64,000 nt of DNA from Variovorax beijingensis (GTDB taxonomy: Bacteria; Pseudomonadota; Gammaproteobacteria; Burkholderiales; Burkholderiaceae_C). The DNA lies in the NCBI RefSeq assembly GCF_003951285.1, contig NZ_RXFQ01000007.1, positions 62,001 to 126,000 of the forward strand, written 5' to 3'. Numbering within the stretch: position 1 is the first letter of the stretch; each line of letters opens with the position of its first letter. Below are positions 30,024 to 38,619 of the stretch, one piece after another. A program made the position numbers and the translations under genes. Under the pieces are notes generated by a model that ran no database searches, was not told the DNA's origin, and was given only the letters and a program-made list of their open reading frames with translations.

Positions 30024-30818
30024 CTATCGGCGCCCCACCAGCACACGGTCCAGCCCGTAGACGCGGTCGAGCACCACCATGGCGACGGCCGTCACCGCCA
30101 CCATCAGCGCCGACACGGCCGCCATCAGCGGATCGATCGACTCGGTGGCATACATGTACATGCGCACCGGCAGCGTCACCGTGCTGGGCGAGGTGACGAA
30201 GATCGACATCGTCACTTCGTCGAAGCTGTTGATGAAGGACAGCAGCCAGCCGCCCGTGACGCCCGGCAGGATCATCGGCAGCGTGATGCGCCGGAACACC
30301 GTGGCCTGGCTCGCGCCCAGCGAGAGCGCGGCCTGCTCGGCGCTGCGGTCGAAGCCCACCAGCGCGGCCACCACGAGCCGCAGCGTGTAGGGCGTGACGA
30401 TCAGCGCATGCGCCATCACCAGCCAGCCGAAGCTGCCCGTGCCGCCCACCAGCGCGAACAGGCGCAGCAGGGCCACGCCCAGCACCAGGTGCGGAATGAT
30501 CAGCGGCGAAAGGAACAGGCCGTTGAGGAAGTCGCGCCCCGGAAACGCGTAGCGCGTGATCGCCATGCCGGCCGGCACCGCGAGCAGCGTGGCGATGGTG
30601 GCCGAAGCCAGCGCGAGCCACAGGCTGTTCCAGAACGACTGCATGAAGTCCGGATGCGCGAACACCGCCTTGAACCAGCGCAGCGAGAAGTGCGTGGTGG
30701 GAATCGTCAGCGTGTTCTCGGGCGTGAACGCGACGATGCACACCACCACGAGCGGCGCCAGCATGAAGGTGATGACGAGCGCGTTGAACGCGAGGGCGAG
30801 GGGGCCGTTCTTGGTCAT
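30024..30818 (-). CDS. ABC transporter permease, PotC-like
   Basis: A 264-residue inner-membrane permease with about six helices and the binding-protein-dependent EAA-type loop AALSLGASQATVFRRITLPMILPGVTGGWLLSF. ALVITFMLAPLVVVCIVAFTPE is the first helix. It pairs with the upstream PotB-like permease. A small palindromic repeat lies between the two permease genes. Confidence 0.92.
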   Translation of the reverse strand: MTKNGPLALAFNALVITFMLAPLVVVCIVAFTPENTLTIPTTHFSLRWFKAVFAHPDFMQSFWNSLWLALASATIATLLAVPAGMAITRYAFPGRDFLNGLFLSPLIIPHLVLGVALLRLFALVGGTGSFGWLVMAHALIVTPYTLRLVVAALVGFDRSAEQAALSLGASQATVFRRITLPMILPGVTGGWLLSFINSFDEVTMSIFVTSPSTVTLPVRMYMYATESIDPLMAAVSALMVAVTAVAMVVLDRVYGLDRVLVGRR

Positions 30819-30837
30819 GAGGCCTCCCGCCGGGCCG

Positions 30838-30900
30838 CCCCAAGGGAGGCCTGCGCCCCCTCGGGGGGCAGCGAATACACGAAGTGATGGAGCGTGGGGG
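30838..30900. repeat. Intergenic repeat family 2, copy 1
   Basis: Between the two permease genes. It carries the core ACACGAAGTG (30877-30886) and a hairpin of GCCCCC/GGGGGC type (GCGCCCCCTCGGGGGGC). The same core with similar flanks recurs at 36193 and 43216. No T-run. Confidence 0.6.
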
Positions 30901-30905
30901 TCATA

Positions 30906-31766
30906 TCACCCCAATGCCTTCTTGTAGCGGCCTTCGACGAGGCGGTTGTAGCTCAGCATCACGATGAGGTTGGCCACCAGCAGAACCAGCGCGACGGCGG
31001 CGCCGAGCGGCCAGTTGAGTTCGTGCAGGTACTCGTCGTACACGACCGTCGCGACCATCTTCAGGCGGCGCCCGCCCAAGAGCCCCGGAATCGCGAACGA
31101 ACTCGCGGCCAGGCCGAACACGATCAGGCTGCCCGAGAGAATGCCCGGCATCACCTGCGGCAGCACGATGCGCCGCAGCGTGGTGAAGGGCGAGGCCCTG
31201 AGCGAAAGCGCCGCGTTCTCCACGCCCGCGTCGAGCTTCTGCAGCGAGGTCCAGACCGGAATCACCATGAAGGGCAGCATCACGTGGACCAGCGCGACGA
31301 TCACCGCGGTCTCGGTGTAGAGCATCTTCACCGGCCCGATGCCCGCCAGCCGCAGCAGTCCGTTCACCGCGCCTTCGGGCCCGAGCAGCATGCTCCAGCC
31401 GAAGGCGCGCACCACCACCGACACCAGGAGCGGCGCCAGCACCACCAGCAGCAGCACCGAGCGCCACGGGTTGCGCATGCGGCTCAGCACGTAGGCCTCG
31501 GGCGCGCCGACCAGCACGCAGATCAGCGTGACGAGGCCCGAGATCCAGAAGGTGCGCCAGAAGATGCCGTGGTAGTACGAGTCGGTGAACACCTGCGCGT
31601 AGTGCGCGAGCGTGAACTCGCCGCTCTTCGGCCCCGTGGCCGGGTCGTAGACGTTGAACGACAGCACCGCGGTGAGCGCGAGCGGCACCACCAGCAGGGC
31701 CGCGAACAGCAGCAGCGCGGGCCCCGACAGCCACCAGGGCGTGGCCTTGTTCTTCACTCCGCTCAT
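30906..31766 (-). CDS. ABC transporter permease, PotB-like
   Basis: A 286-residue permease with helices such as WLSGPALLLFAALLVVPLALTAVL and the cytoplasmic loop AALSLRASPFTTLRRIVLPQVMPGILSGSLIVF. Its ATG overlaps the stop of the ATPase gene as ATGA. It forms the membrane channel with the PotC-like protein. Confidence 0.92.
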   Translation of the reverse strand: MSGVKNKATPWWLSGPALLLFAALLVVPLALTAVLSFNVYDPATGPKSGEFTLAHYAQVFTDSYYHGIFWRTFWISGLVTLICVLVGAPEAYVLSRMRNPWRSVLLLVVLAPLLVSVVVRAFGWSMLLGPEGAVNGLLRLAGIGPVKMLYTETAVIVALVHVMLPFMVIPVWTSLQKLDAGVENAALSLRASPFTTLRRIVLPQVMPGILSGSLIVFGLAASSFAIPGLLGGRRLKMVATVVYDEYLHELNWPLGAAVALVLLVANLIVMLSYNRLVEGRYKKALG

Positions 31767-32833
31767 GCGGCCACCGCCTCGCCGGCCGGCAGCAGGCGCG
31801 TGCAGTGCGCGGGCCAGTCGATGCCGGCAGCGTGGCCTTCGTCGAGCGCGTCGCGGCCGTCGTTGGGGCTCAGCACCATCAGGTCGCCGGCGGGCGTGCC
31901 CAGGCGGTAGAGCCACTGGCTGCCGAGGAAGAAGCGCTCCAGGACCCGGCCGTCGAGGCGGCCGCGGCCGGCCTCCACCAGCTGCAGCTTTTCGGGGCGC
32001 ACGCTCATCAGCACCGCATCGCCCGGCATGTAGCCGCTGTCGTCGACCTCGACCGCGAGCGCACCCACCGCCACATGGCAGCCGCGCGCGCCGCTGGCCG
32101 TGACGCGCCCGTCCAGCAGGTTGGCCTTGCCCACGAAGGTGGAGATGAAGCGCGTGCTCGGATGCTCGTACACGCGGTGCGGATGGTCGATCTGCGTGGC
32201 GCAGCCGCCTTCCATCACCACCACGCGGTCGCTGATCGACATGGCCTCGCTCTGGTCGTGCGTGACCATCACCGTGGTGGTGCCGACCTTGCGCTGGATC
32301 TGGCGCAGCTCGAACTGCATTTCCTCGCGCAGCTTGGCGTCCAGGTTGGAGAGCGGTTCGTCCAGCAGCAGCACCGGCGGCTCGATCACGAGCGCGCGGG
32401 CCAGTGCCACGCGCTGGCGCTGCCCGCCCGAGAGCTCGCGCGGATAGCGCGCGGCATGCGCTTCCAGATGCACCAGCGCCAGCGCCTGCCTGACGCGCTC
32501 GGCGCGTTCGGACTTCGGCATCTTGCGCATCTCCAGGCCGAAGCTCACGTTGTCGGCCACCGTCATGTGCGGGAACAGCGCATAGGTCTGGAACACGATG
32601 CCCAGGCCGCGCGTGTTGGCCTTGGCATGCGTGATGTCCTTGCCCGCGAGCTCGATGCGCCCGCTCGACACCGCCTCGAAGCCCGCGATCATCTGCAGCG
32701 TGGTGGTCTTGCCGCAGCCCGAGGGGCCGAGCAGCGAGACGAACTCGCCCTTCTCCACCGCGAGGTTCATGGCCGACACGGCGCGCGTGGCGCCGTAGAA
32801 CTTGGTCAGGTCGGTGAGCCGTAGGAACGACAT
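31763..32833 (-). CDS. ABC transporter ATP-binding protein, PotA-like
   Basis: A 356-residue importer ATPase. Walker A GPSGCGKTTTLQM, Q-loop in VFQTYALFPHMTVADNV, signature LSGGQRQRVALARAL and Walker B LLLDEPLSNLDAK are all present. The C-terminal TOBE domain (about 280-350) contains MSVRPEKLQLVEAGRGRLDGRVLERFFLGSQWLYRL. First gene of the seven-gene uptake and oxidation operon, divergent from the IclR gene. Confidence 0.93.
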   Translation of the reverse strand: MSFLRLTDLTKFYGATRAVSAMNLAVEKGEFVSLLGPSGCGKTTTLQMIAGFEAVSSGRIELAGKDITHAKANTRGLGIVFQTYALFPHMTVADNVSFGLEMRKMPKSERAERVRQALALVHLEAHAARYPRELSGGQRQRVALARALVIEPPVLLLDEPLSNLDAKLREEMQFELRQIQRKVGTTTVMVTHDQSEAMSISDRVVVMEGGCATQIDHPHRVYEHPSTRFISTFVGKANLLDGRVTASGARGCHVAVGALAVEVDDSGYMPGDAVLMSVRPEKLQLVEAGRGRLDGRVLERFFLGSQWLYRLGTPAGDLMVLSPNDGRDALDEGHAAGIDWPAHCTRLLPAGEAVAA

Positions 32834-32948
32834 GGAAGGGCCTTTCTGCGGGGGTCTTGATGGCGTGCAGCACCTTGGTGCACGCCGCGGACAAAGAGAG
32901 AACTTTCAATTCACTCTATTGCAACGATCAGGCCAGATTGCCTCGGGT

Positions 32949-32995
32949 ATTCCATTAATCAGAATTTTTATCCAATTTATTCCGTTCAATGGAAT
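32949..32995. promoter_or_regulatory. Two phased IclR-type operators
   Basis: Two 17-base palindromes, ATTCCATTAATCAGAAT at 32949-32965 and ATTCCGTTCAATGGAAT at 32979-32995, identical at 12 of 17 positions and starting exactly 30 bases apart, about three helical turns. A GGAATTCC at 33018-33025 may be a third partial site. All lie in the AT-rich gap between the divergent ABC operon and iclR. Confidence 0.65.
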
Positions 32996-33038
32996 ATCAT
33001 GCGAAAAATTGATCTCAGGAATTCCACAGGAGCAAGGT

Positions 33039-33896
33039 ATGGAAACCCCCTCGGCGGCCAGCGGCGGCGTGCCGCGTGTCTTTTCGGTGATCCGCGCCCT
33101 CGGCGCGGTGCAGGCCGAGGGCGGCCGCGTGACCCAGATCGCACGGTCCGTGGGCCTCACGCAGGCGACCACGCACCGCCTGCTGCAGTCGCTCATGGCC
33201 GAAGGCATGGTCGAGCAGGACGAGCGCAGCAAGCTCTACCGGCTGAGCATCGATTTCTTCGCGCTCGCGGCCAGCGCCGGCAATCCCGGCGACCTGCGAT
33301 CGATCTGCCGCCCCGTGCTGCTGCGCCTGTGCGCGAGCCTGGGCGACAGCATCTTTCTGCTGGCACGCAGCGGCTTCGACGCGATCTGCCTCGACCGCAG
33401 CGAAGGCCCGTTCCCGATCCGCTCGTTCACGGGCGACATCGGCGGGCGCATCGCGCTGGGCGTGGGGCAGGGCGCGCTCGCCATCCTGGCCTTCCTGCCG
33501 GAGGCGGAGCGCGAGGAAGTGATCCGCTTCAACCTCTCGCGCGTGCGCGAGTACGGCGTGTACGACGAGGTGTATCTGCGCACCGAGATCGAGCGCGTGC
33601 GCCAGGCCGGCTATGCGGGGCGCAACACCGGCCTGCTCGAAGGCATGGCCGGCGTGGCCGTGCCCATCCTCGACCGCGAGGGCCGCGCGGTGGCCGCGCT
33701 CAGCGTGGGCACCATCGCCGACCGGCTCAATGCCGACCGCATGCCCACGGTGGTCGAGCTGCTCAAGCGCGAGGCGTCGGCCATCGGGCCGAAGATCAAC
33801 CCCTTCGATGCGACCTTGCGGCGGCCGGCGCAGAGCCTGGCGGGCTCGCCGGCGGGGCAGAAGATCCCGTTGCCCGACGCGCCGGGCCCCGCCTGA
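33039..33896 (+). CDS. IclR-family transcriptional regulator
   Basis: A 285-residue IclR regulator. The HTH is GVPRVFSVIRALGAVQAEGGRVTQIARSVGLTQATTHRLLQSLMAEG; the effector domain has IGGRIALGVGQGALAILAFLPEAERE and GMAGVAVPILDREGRAVAALSVGTIADR. The ATG at 33039 has an AGGAG upstream. It is divergent from the PotABCD-dehydrogenase operon and should control it through the paired palindromes. The C-terminus is Pro/Gly-rich. Confidence 0.92.
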   Translation: METPSAASGGVPRVFSVIRALGAVQAEGGRVTQIARSVGLTQATTHRLLQSLMAEGMVEQDERSKLYRLSIDFFALAASAGNPGDLRSICRPVLLRLCASLGDSIFLLARSGFDAICLDRSEGPFPIRSFTGDIGGRIALGVGQGALAILAFLPEAEREEVIRFNLSRVREYGVYDEVYLRTEIERVRQAGYAGRNTGLLEGMAGVAVPILDREGRAVAALSVGTIADRLNADRMPTVVELLKREASAIGPKINPFDATLRRPAQSLAGSPAGQKIPLPDAPGPA

Positions 33897-33914
33897 CAGG
33901 CGCCCCGGCGGGGT

Positions 33915-34415
33915 TCATTTCAGCTTCCTGTCTTCGCTCTTGGCTTCTGCCATGGCCTCGGGCTCCAGCTCCTCGGCATAGCGGTTGAGGCGGATGAAGA
34001 GGCCCCAGCCCGCCATCAGCAGCCCCACGGAACCGAGCATGGCGGCGGCGTGCAGCATCAGCTCGGGCGCCTCGCGCGCCTTGAAGGTCGCGACCAGCCC
34101 TTCGACCGCGACGGCCACCACGATCACCACCATGAAGCGCGAGAGGAACCTGCGCACCCGCGTCGGCGCGCCGATGTGCGCGTCGCGGACCACTTCCTCT
34201 TCCAGCACCGTCTGGGAAATCTGCAGCGCCACCACGCCGGCCGCCAGCAGGCCCACCGCCTCGATGACCGCCTCGGCCGCCGGAAGGTCCAGGCCCCGCA
34301 TGACCGCGCCCCAGCCGGCACGCGCCGCAATCACGACCAGCACGAGCGATGCAGCGGCAAAGGCCAGCGCCATCAGCGCGTGGATCGCGGCGTAGAGGGA
34401 GTGGATCACTTTCAT
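33915..34415 (-). CDS. Four-helix membrane protein of unknown function
   Basis: A 166-residue protein with four probable membrane helices: LMALAFAAASLVLVVIAARAGW, AVIEAVGLLAAGVVALQI, FMVVIVVAVAVEGLVATF and LHAAAMLGSVGLLMAGWGLFI. The C-terminus is acidic then basic (EELEPEAMAEAKSEDRKLK). I do not recognise a named family. The ATG at 34415 begins a plausible membrane protein; the frame upstream is open but polar and unlike the rest. It is convergent with iclR. Confidence 0.72.
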   Translation of the reverse strand: MKVIHSLYAAIHALMALAFAAASLVLVVIAARAGWGAVMRGLDLPAAEAVIEAVGLLAAGVVALQISQTVLEEEVVRDAHIGAPTRVRRFLSRFMVVIVVAVAVEGLVATFKAREAPELMLHAAAMLGSVGLLMAGWGLFIRLNRYAEELEPEAMAEAKSEDRKLK

Positions 34416-34633
34416 GGCAGTAGGGTGTTGCGCGTGGGGGTGAAATCTTCGGTGCCGGGCGGCGGCTCGCGCGTAGGCGCGCAGCCCGTCGCACGCTGGG
34501 CGAAAGAGCAGTTCATTCCCCAAACGCATCAGGTCCTTCCGTTTTTTCACTAGGCAAGTGCGCGGGATTCGCTGATATTGGCCGGGTTTCCCGCCCCCCC
34601 TCTGTTCTTCCTCCTCCTTGCCGGAGCGCGCTC

Positions 34634-36172
34634 ATGTCCGAAGCCCAAGCCCCTCTCTCCCTCGCCACCGAAGTCGAACAGCTGCTGCAGCGCCTGGGCG
34701 TGCCCCGCGGCGCCCATACCGGCGGCGAGCTGACTGTGCGCTCGCCGGTCACGGGCGAGGTGGTCGCGCAGGTGCGGCAGACCAGTGCCACGGAAGCGGC
34801 CGCGACCATCGGCCATGCGCACGAGGCCTTCAAGGCCTGGCGCGGCGTGCCCGCGCCGCGCCGCGGCGAACTGGTGCGCCTGCTGGGCGAAGAGCTGCGC
34901 GCCGCCAAGGCCGACCTCGGCCGCCTCGTCACGCTCGAGGCCGGCAAGATTCCGACCGAAGGCGCGGGCGAGGTGCAGGAGATGATCGACATCTGCGACT
35001 TCGCGGTCGGCCTCTCGCGCCAGCTCTACGGCCTCACGCTCGCCACCGAGCGCGCCGAGCACCGCATGATGGAAACCTGGCATCCGCTGGGCGTGTGCGG
35101 CGTGATCTCGGCCTTCAACTTTCCGGTGGCCGTGTGGTCGTGGAATGCGGCGCTGGCGCTGGTGTGCGGCGATTCGGTGGTATGGAAGCCCTCCGAAAAA
35201 ACGCCGCTCACGGCACTGGCCGTGCATGCCATCGCGCAGCGCGCCATGGCGCGTTTCGGCGATGCGCCCGAAGGCCTGCTCGGCCTGCTGCTGGGCCAGC
35301 GCGACATCGGCGAAGTGCTGGTCGACGATCACCGCGTGCCCATTCTCTCGGCCACCGGCTCCACGGCGATGGGCCGGCAGGTGGGGCCGAAGCTGGCCGC
35401 ACGCTTCGCGCGCGCCATTCTCGAACTGGGCGGCAACAACGCGGCCATCGTCACGCCCTCGGCCGACCTCGACCTCACGCTGCGTGCCATCGCGTTCTCG
35501 GCCATGGGCACGGCCGGCCAGCGCTGCACCACGCTGCGCCGGCTGTTCGTGCACGACAGCGTGTACGACGCGCTGGTGCCCAAGCTCGCCAAGGTTTATG
35601 GCAACGTGCAGGTGGGCGATCCGCGCGAGGCCGGCACGCTGGTCGGCCCGCTGATCGACCGCGCCGCCTTCGACGGCATGCAGAAGGCCCTGGGCGAAAG
35701 CCGCGAGATCGGCGCCACGGTGCATGGCGGCCAGCGCGTGGAGGGCATCGGCACGAAGGACGCCTTCTATGTGCGCCCGGCGCTGGTCGAACTCAAGTCG
35801 CACGACGGTCCGGTGCTGCGCGAAACCTTCGCACCCATTCTCTATGTGGTGCGCTACAGCTCGCTGGACGATGCCATCGAATGGCACAACGCGGTGGGCG
35901 CGGGCCTGTCGTCGTCGATCTTCACGCTCAACGTGCGCGAGGCCGAGCGCTTCCTGTCGAGCGCGGGTTCGGACTGCGGCATTGCCAACGTCAACATCGG
36001 CCCGAGCGGCGCCGAGATCGGCGGCGCATTCGGCGGCGAGAAGGAAACCGGCGGCGGCCGCGAGGCCGGCTCCGACAGCTGGAAGGCGTACATGCGCCGC
36101 GCGACCAACACCATCAACTACTCGACCGCGCTGCCCCTCGCACAGGGCGTGACCTTCGACATCGGAGATTGA
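34634..36172 (+). CDS. amaB: Aldehyde dehydrogenase, AmaB/ALDH7-like (piperideine-6-carboxylate dehydrogenase)
   Basis: A 512-residue NAD(P)-dependent aldehyde dehydrogenase. Catalytic C298 is in GTAGQRCTTLRR and the general-base glutamate in LELGGNNAAIV. Overall pattern (YGLTLATERAEHRMMETWHPLGVCGVISAFNFPVAVWSWNAALAL) matches the ALDH7/AmaB branch, which oxidises aminoadipate semialdehyde in lysine and pipecolate breakdown. The ATG has a CGGAG site nine bases upstream. It heads a plus-strand series with a binding protein and an aminotransferase, consistent with amino-acid catabolism. Confidence 0.88.
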   Translation: MSEAQAPLSLATEVEQLLQRLGVPRGAHTGGELTVRSPVTGEVVAQVRQTSATEAAATIGHAHEAFKAWRGVPAPRRGELVRLLGEELRAAKADLGRLVTLEAGKIPTEGAGEVQEMIDICDFAVGLSRQLYGLTLATERAEHRMMETWHPLGVCGVISAFNFPVAVWSWNAALALVCGDSVVWKPSEKTPLTALAVHAIAQRAMARFGDAPEGLLGLLLGQRDIGEVLVDDHRVPILSATGSTAMGRQVGPKLAARFARAILELGGNNAAIVTPSADLDLTLRAIAFSAMGTAGQRCTTLRRLFVHDSVYDALVPKLAKVYGNVQVGDPREAGTLVGPLIDRAAFDGMQKALGESREIGATVHGGQRVEGIGTKDAFYVRPALVELKSHDGPVLRETFAPILYVVRYSSLDDAIEWHNAVGAGLSSSIFTLNVREAERFLSSAGSDCGIANVNIGPSGAEIGGAFGGEKETGGGREAGSDSWKAYMRRATNTINYSTALPLAQGVTFDIGD

Positions 36173-36177
36173 GCTCG

Positions 36178-36275
36178 CCCCCAGGCTCCGCGCACTTCGT
36201 GTCGCTTCTCCAATCCCCTACCGGGGGCGACATCTGCGGCCCGGCGAAGCCGGTTCCGCGATGTCCCACGAAAAA
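36178..36275. repeat. Intergenic repeat family 2, copy 2
   Basis: Contains the CACTTCGTGT core (36193-36202) and a 25-base GC-rich palindromic segment (36236-36260) matching the reverse complement of 43167-43191 at 24 of 25 positions. It lies between the aldehyde dehydrogenase and the binding-protein gene. Confidence 0.75.
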
Positions 36276-36334
36276 GCATGCCGCGCCGCAGGCCATGCCG
36301 CGCCCGTTCACAGAAAAACAACCAGACAGAAAAA

Positions 36335-37240
36335 ATGAAGATGCAATTGAAGACCCTCGCCACCGCCGCAGCGCTGCTCGCGTTCGCTTTCGGCGCCGCC
36401 GCGCAGCAGGTGCCGACCGGCGGCACGCTCGACAAGATCAGGAGCAGTGGCCGCGCGGTGCTCGGCGTGCGCGAAGCCTCGCCGCCCATGGCCTACATGC
36501 TGGGCGCGAACGAGAAATACGTGGGCTACCACGTCGAGCTGTGCGAGCGCGTGCTCAAGGACATCGCGCCGCAGGCCAAGCTCGAATACATGGCCGTGAC
36601 CGCGCAGAACACCATCCCGCTGGTGCAGAACGGCACGCTCGACATCGGCTGCGGCCCCACCACCAACAACACCGCGCGCCAGCAGCAGGTGGCGTTCGCG
36701 CTCACCACCTATGTGAGCGAGGTGCGCATGGCGACGCGCGTCGATTCGGGCATCAGCTCGCTCGACCAGCTGGCGGGCCGCACCGTGTCGGCTTCCACCG
36801 GTACCACCGCCGTGCAGCTGCTGCGCAAGCGCGAGCGCGCGCAGAACACCACCATCACCACCATGCTCGGCAAGGACCACCTCGAAAGCTTCCTGCTGAT
36901 GGAGTCGGGCCGCGCCGATGCCTTCGTGCTCGACGACAACCTGCTCGCGGGCATCATCGCGAACGCGAAGAACCCGTCGGCCTACCGCATCGTCGGCGAT
37001 GCGCTGGGTTCCGAGCCCATTGCGCTGCTGTTCCGCAAGGACGATCCGGCCTTCAAGGCCGCGGTGGACGATGCGCTGCGCCGCCTCATGAAGAGCGGCG
37101 AGCTCGAGAAGATCTACACCAGGTGGTTCGTCGCGCCGATTCCGCCGAAGAACACCAGCCTGAACCTGCCGATGAGCGCGGCGCTGAAGCAGCTCATTGC
37201 CGAGCCCAACGACAAGCCGCTGGAGGCCTACGCAAAGTGA
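36335..37240 (+). CDS. Amino-acid ABC transporter substrate-binding protein
   Basis: A 301-residue periplasmic binding protein of family 3 (GltI-like). A signal peptide (LKTLATAAALLAFAFGAAAQ) precedes GTLDKIRSSGRAVLGVREASPPMAYM. The NGTLDIGCGPTTNNTARQQQVAFALTTYV segment is typical of glutamate/aspartate binding proteins. No permease or ATPase gene accompanies it, so it must share a transporter encoded elsewhere or act as a sensor component. Its stop overlaps the aminotransferase start as GTGA. Confidence 0.9.
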   Translation: MKMQLKTLATAAALLAFAFGAAAQQVPTGGTLDKIRSSGRAVLGVREASPPMAYMLGANEKYVGYHVELCERVLKDIAPQAKLEYMAVTAQNTIPLVQNGTLDIGCGPTTNNTARQQQVAFALTTYVSEVRMATRVDSGISSLDQLAGRTVSASTGTTAVQLLRKRERAQNTTITTMLGKDHLESFLLMESGRADAFVLDDNLLAGIIANAKNPSAYRIVGDALGSEPIALLFRKDDPAFKAAVDDALRRLMKSGELEKIYTRWFVAPIPPKNTSLNLPMSAALKQLIAEPNDKPLEAYAK

Positions 37241-38463
37241 CATCCGCCGTTCCCGGTACCGCATTCGAGCCCGCGCAGCGCGTGCGCGCCATCGGCGTCT
37301 CGGAAATCCTGCGCATCACCGACCATGCCAACGCGCTCAAGCGTGCCGGCCGGCCGGTGATCGTGCTGGGCGCGGGCGAGCCGGACTTCGACACGCCCGA
37401 GCCCATTCGCGCCGCCGCGGCCCGCGCCATGGAGCGCGGCGACACGCGCTACACCGTACTCGACGGCAGCCCGGCCATGAAGGCCGCGGTGCAGCTCAAG
37501 TTCAGACGCGACAACGCGCTGGACTTTGCTTTGGACGAGATCAGCGTGGGCGCGGGCGCCAAGCAGGTGATCTTCAATGCGCTGATGGCCAGCCTGAACC
37601 CGGGCGACGAGGTGATCCTGCCCGCACCGTACTGGACCTCCTACGCGGACATCGTGCAGATCTGCGGCGGCGTGCCGGTGAGCGTGCCCTGCGGCGAGGC
37701 CAACGGCTTCAGGCTCGATGCCGCGCAGCTCGAGGCGGCCATCACGCCGCGCACGCGCTGGCTCTTCCTGAATTCGCCGTCGAACCCGAGCGGCGCGGCC
37801 TACAGCGCGGCGCAGCTCGCACCGCTGTGCGAGGTGCTGCTGCGGCATCCGTCGGTGTGGGTGCTGGCGGACGACATCTACGAGCACATCCTTTACGACG
37901 GCCACGCGTTCGCCACGCCCGCGGCCGTGGAGCCGCGGCTGCGCGAACGCACGCTCACCGTCAACGGCGTCTCGAAGGCGTACGCGATGACTGGCTGGCG
38001 CGTGGGCTACGGCGCCGGGCCGCGCGCACTGATCGAGGCCATGGCGGTGGTGCAGAGCCAGTCGACCTCGTGCCCGTCGTCGGTGAGCCAGGCCGCCGCG
38101 ATCGAGGCGCTCACGGGGCCGCAACATGTGGTGGCCGAGCGGCGCAACGACTTCCAGGCGCGGCGCGACTTCGTGGTGGCCGCACTGAACCGCGCGCCGG
38201 GCCTGCATTGCCGCGTGCCCGAAGGCGCCTTCTATACCTTTGCCAGCTGCGCGGGCGTGCTCGGCCGGCGTACCCGCGGCGGCGCGCTGCTGCAGGCCGA
38301 CAGCGATTTCTGCAACTACCTGCTGCAGGATTTCGAAGTGGCGGTGGTGCCGGGCAGCGTGTTCGGGCTCGCGCCGTACTTCCGCATCTCGTACGCCACG
38401 TCGATGGCGCAGCTCGAAGAGGCGTGTGCACGCATTGCCGCGGCATGCGAAGCTCTCGAATGA
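37237..38463 (+). CDS. PLP-dependent class I/II aminotransferase
   Basis: A 408-residue fold-type I aminotransferase related to aspartate aminotransferase. PLP lysine K247 lies in NGVSKAYAMTGWRVGYGAGP; LNSPSNPSG and the ADDIYEHILYDG cofactor region are present. The GTG at 37237 overlaps the binding-protein stop and is preceded by GGAGG about 11 bases upstream. The frame is open far upstream, but that part does not resemble the family. It likely acts on the amino acid imported by the preceding protein. Confidence 0.9.
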   Translation: MTSAVPGTAFEPAQRVRAIGVSEILRITDHANALKRAGRPVIVLGAGEPDFDTPEPIRAAAARAMERGDTRYTVLDGSPAMKAAVQLKFRRDNALDFALDEISVGAGAKQVIFNALMASLNPGDEVILPAPYWTSYADIVQICGGVPVSVPCGEANGFRLDAAQLEAAITPRTRWLFLNSPSNPSGAAYSAAQLAPLCEVLLRHPSVWVLADDIYEHILYDGHAFATPAAVEPRLRERTLTVNGVSKAYAMTGWRVGYGAGPRALIEAMAVVQSQSTSCPSSVSQAAAIEALTGPQHVVAERRNDFQARRDFVVAALNRAPGLHCRVPEGAFYTFASCAGVLGRRTRGGALLQADSDFCNYLLQDFEVAVVPGSVFGLAPYFRISYATSMAQLEEACARIAAACEALE

Positions 38464-38473
38464 CCCCGCGTTT

Positions 38474-38584
38474 CTCCCTCCCCTTCCGGGGGAGGGCAGG
38501 GGCGGGGGCAGGCGGCGTGTCTGTAGTTGTCGGCTTTTCCTGCGCCGCTTGCCCCCATCCCAACCTTCCCCCGAAAGGGGAAGG
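38474..38584. repeat. Compound palindromic element, repeat family 1
   Basis: Nested inverted repeat between the aminotransferase and ThDP genes. Outer arms carry hairpins at 38474-38496 and 38564-38584; inner arms 38504-38517 and 38543-38556 pair at 13 of 14. The left hairpin shares its 20-base core with the hairpin at 15903-15937. The arrangement of two hairpins in opposite orientation resembles a REP-pair (BIME). Confidence 0.75.
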
Positions 38585-38619
38585 CGTAGAACCAAGACCT
38601 TCATTGCATTGGACACAGC

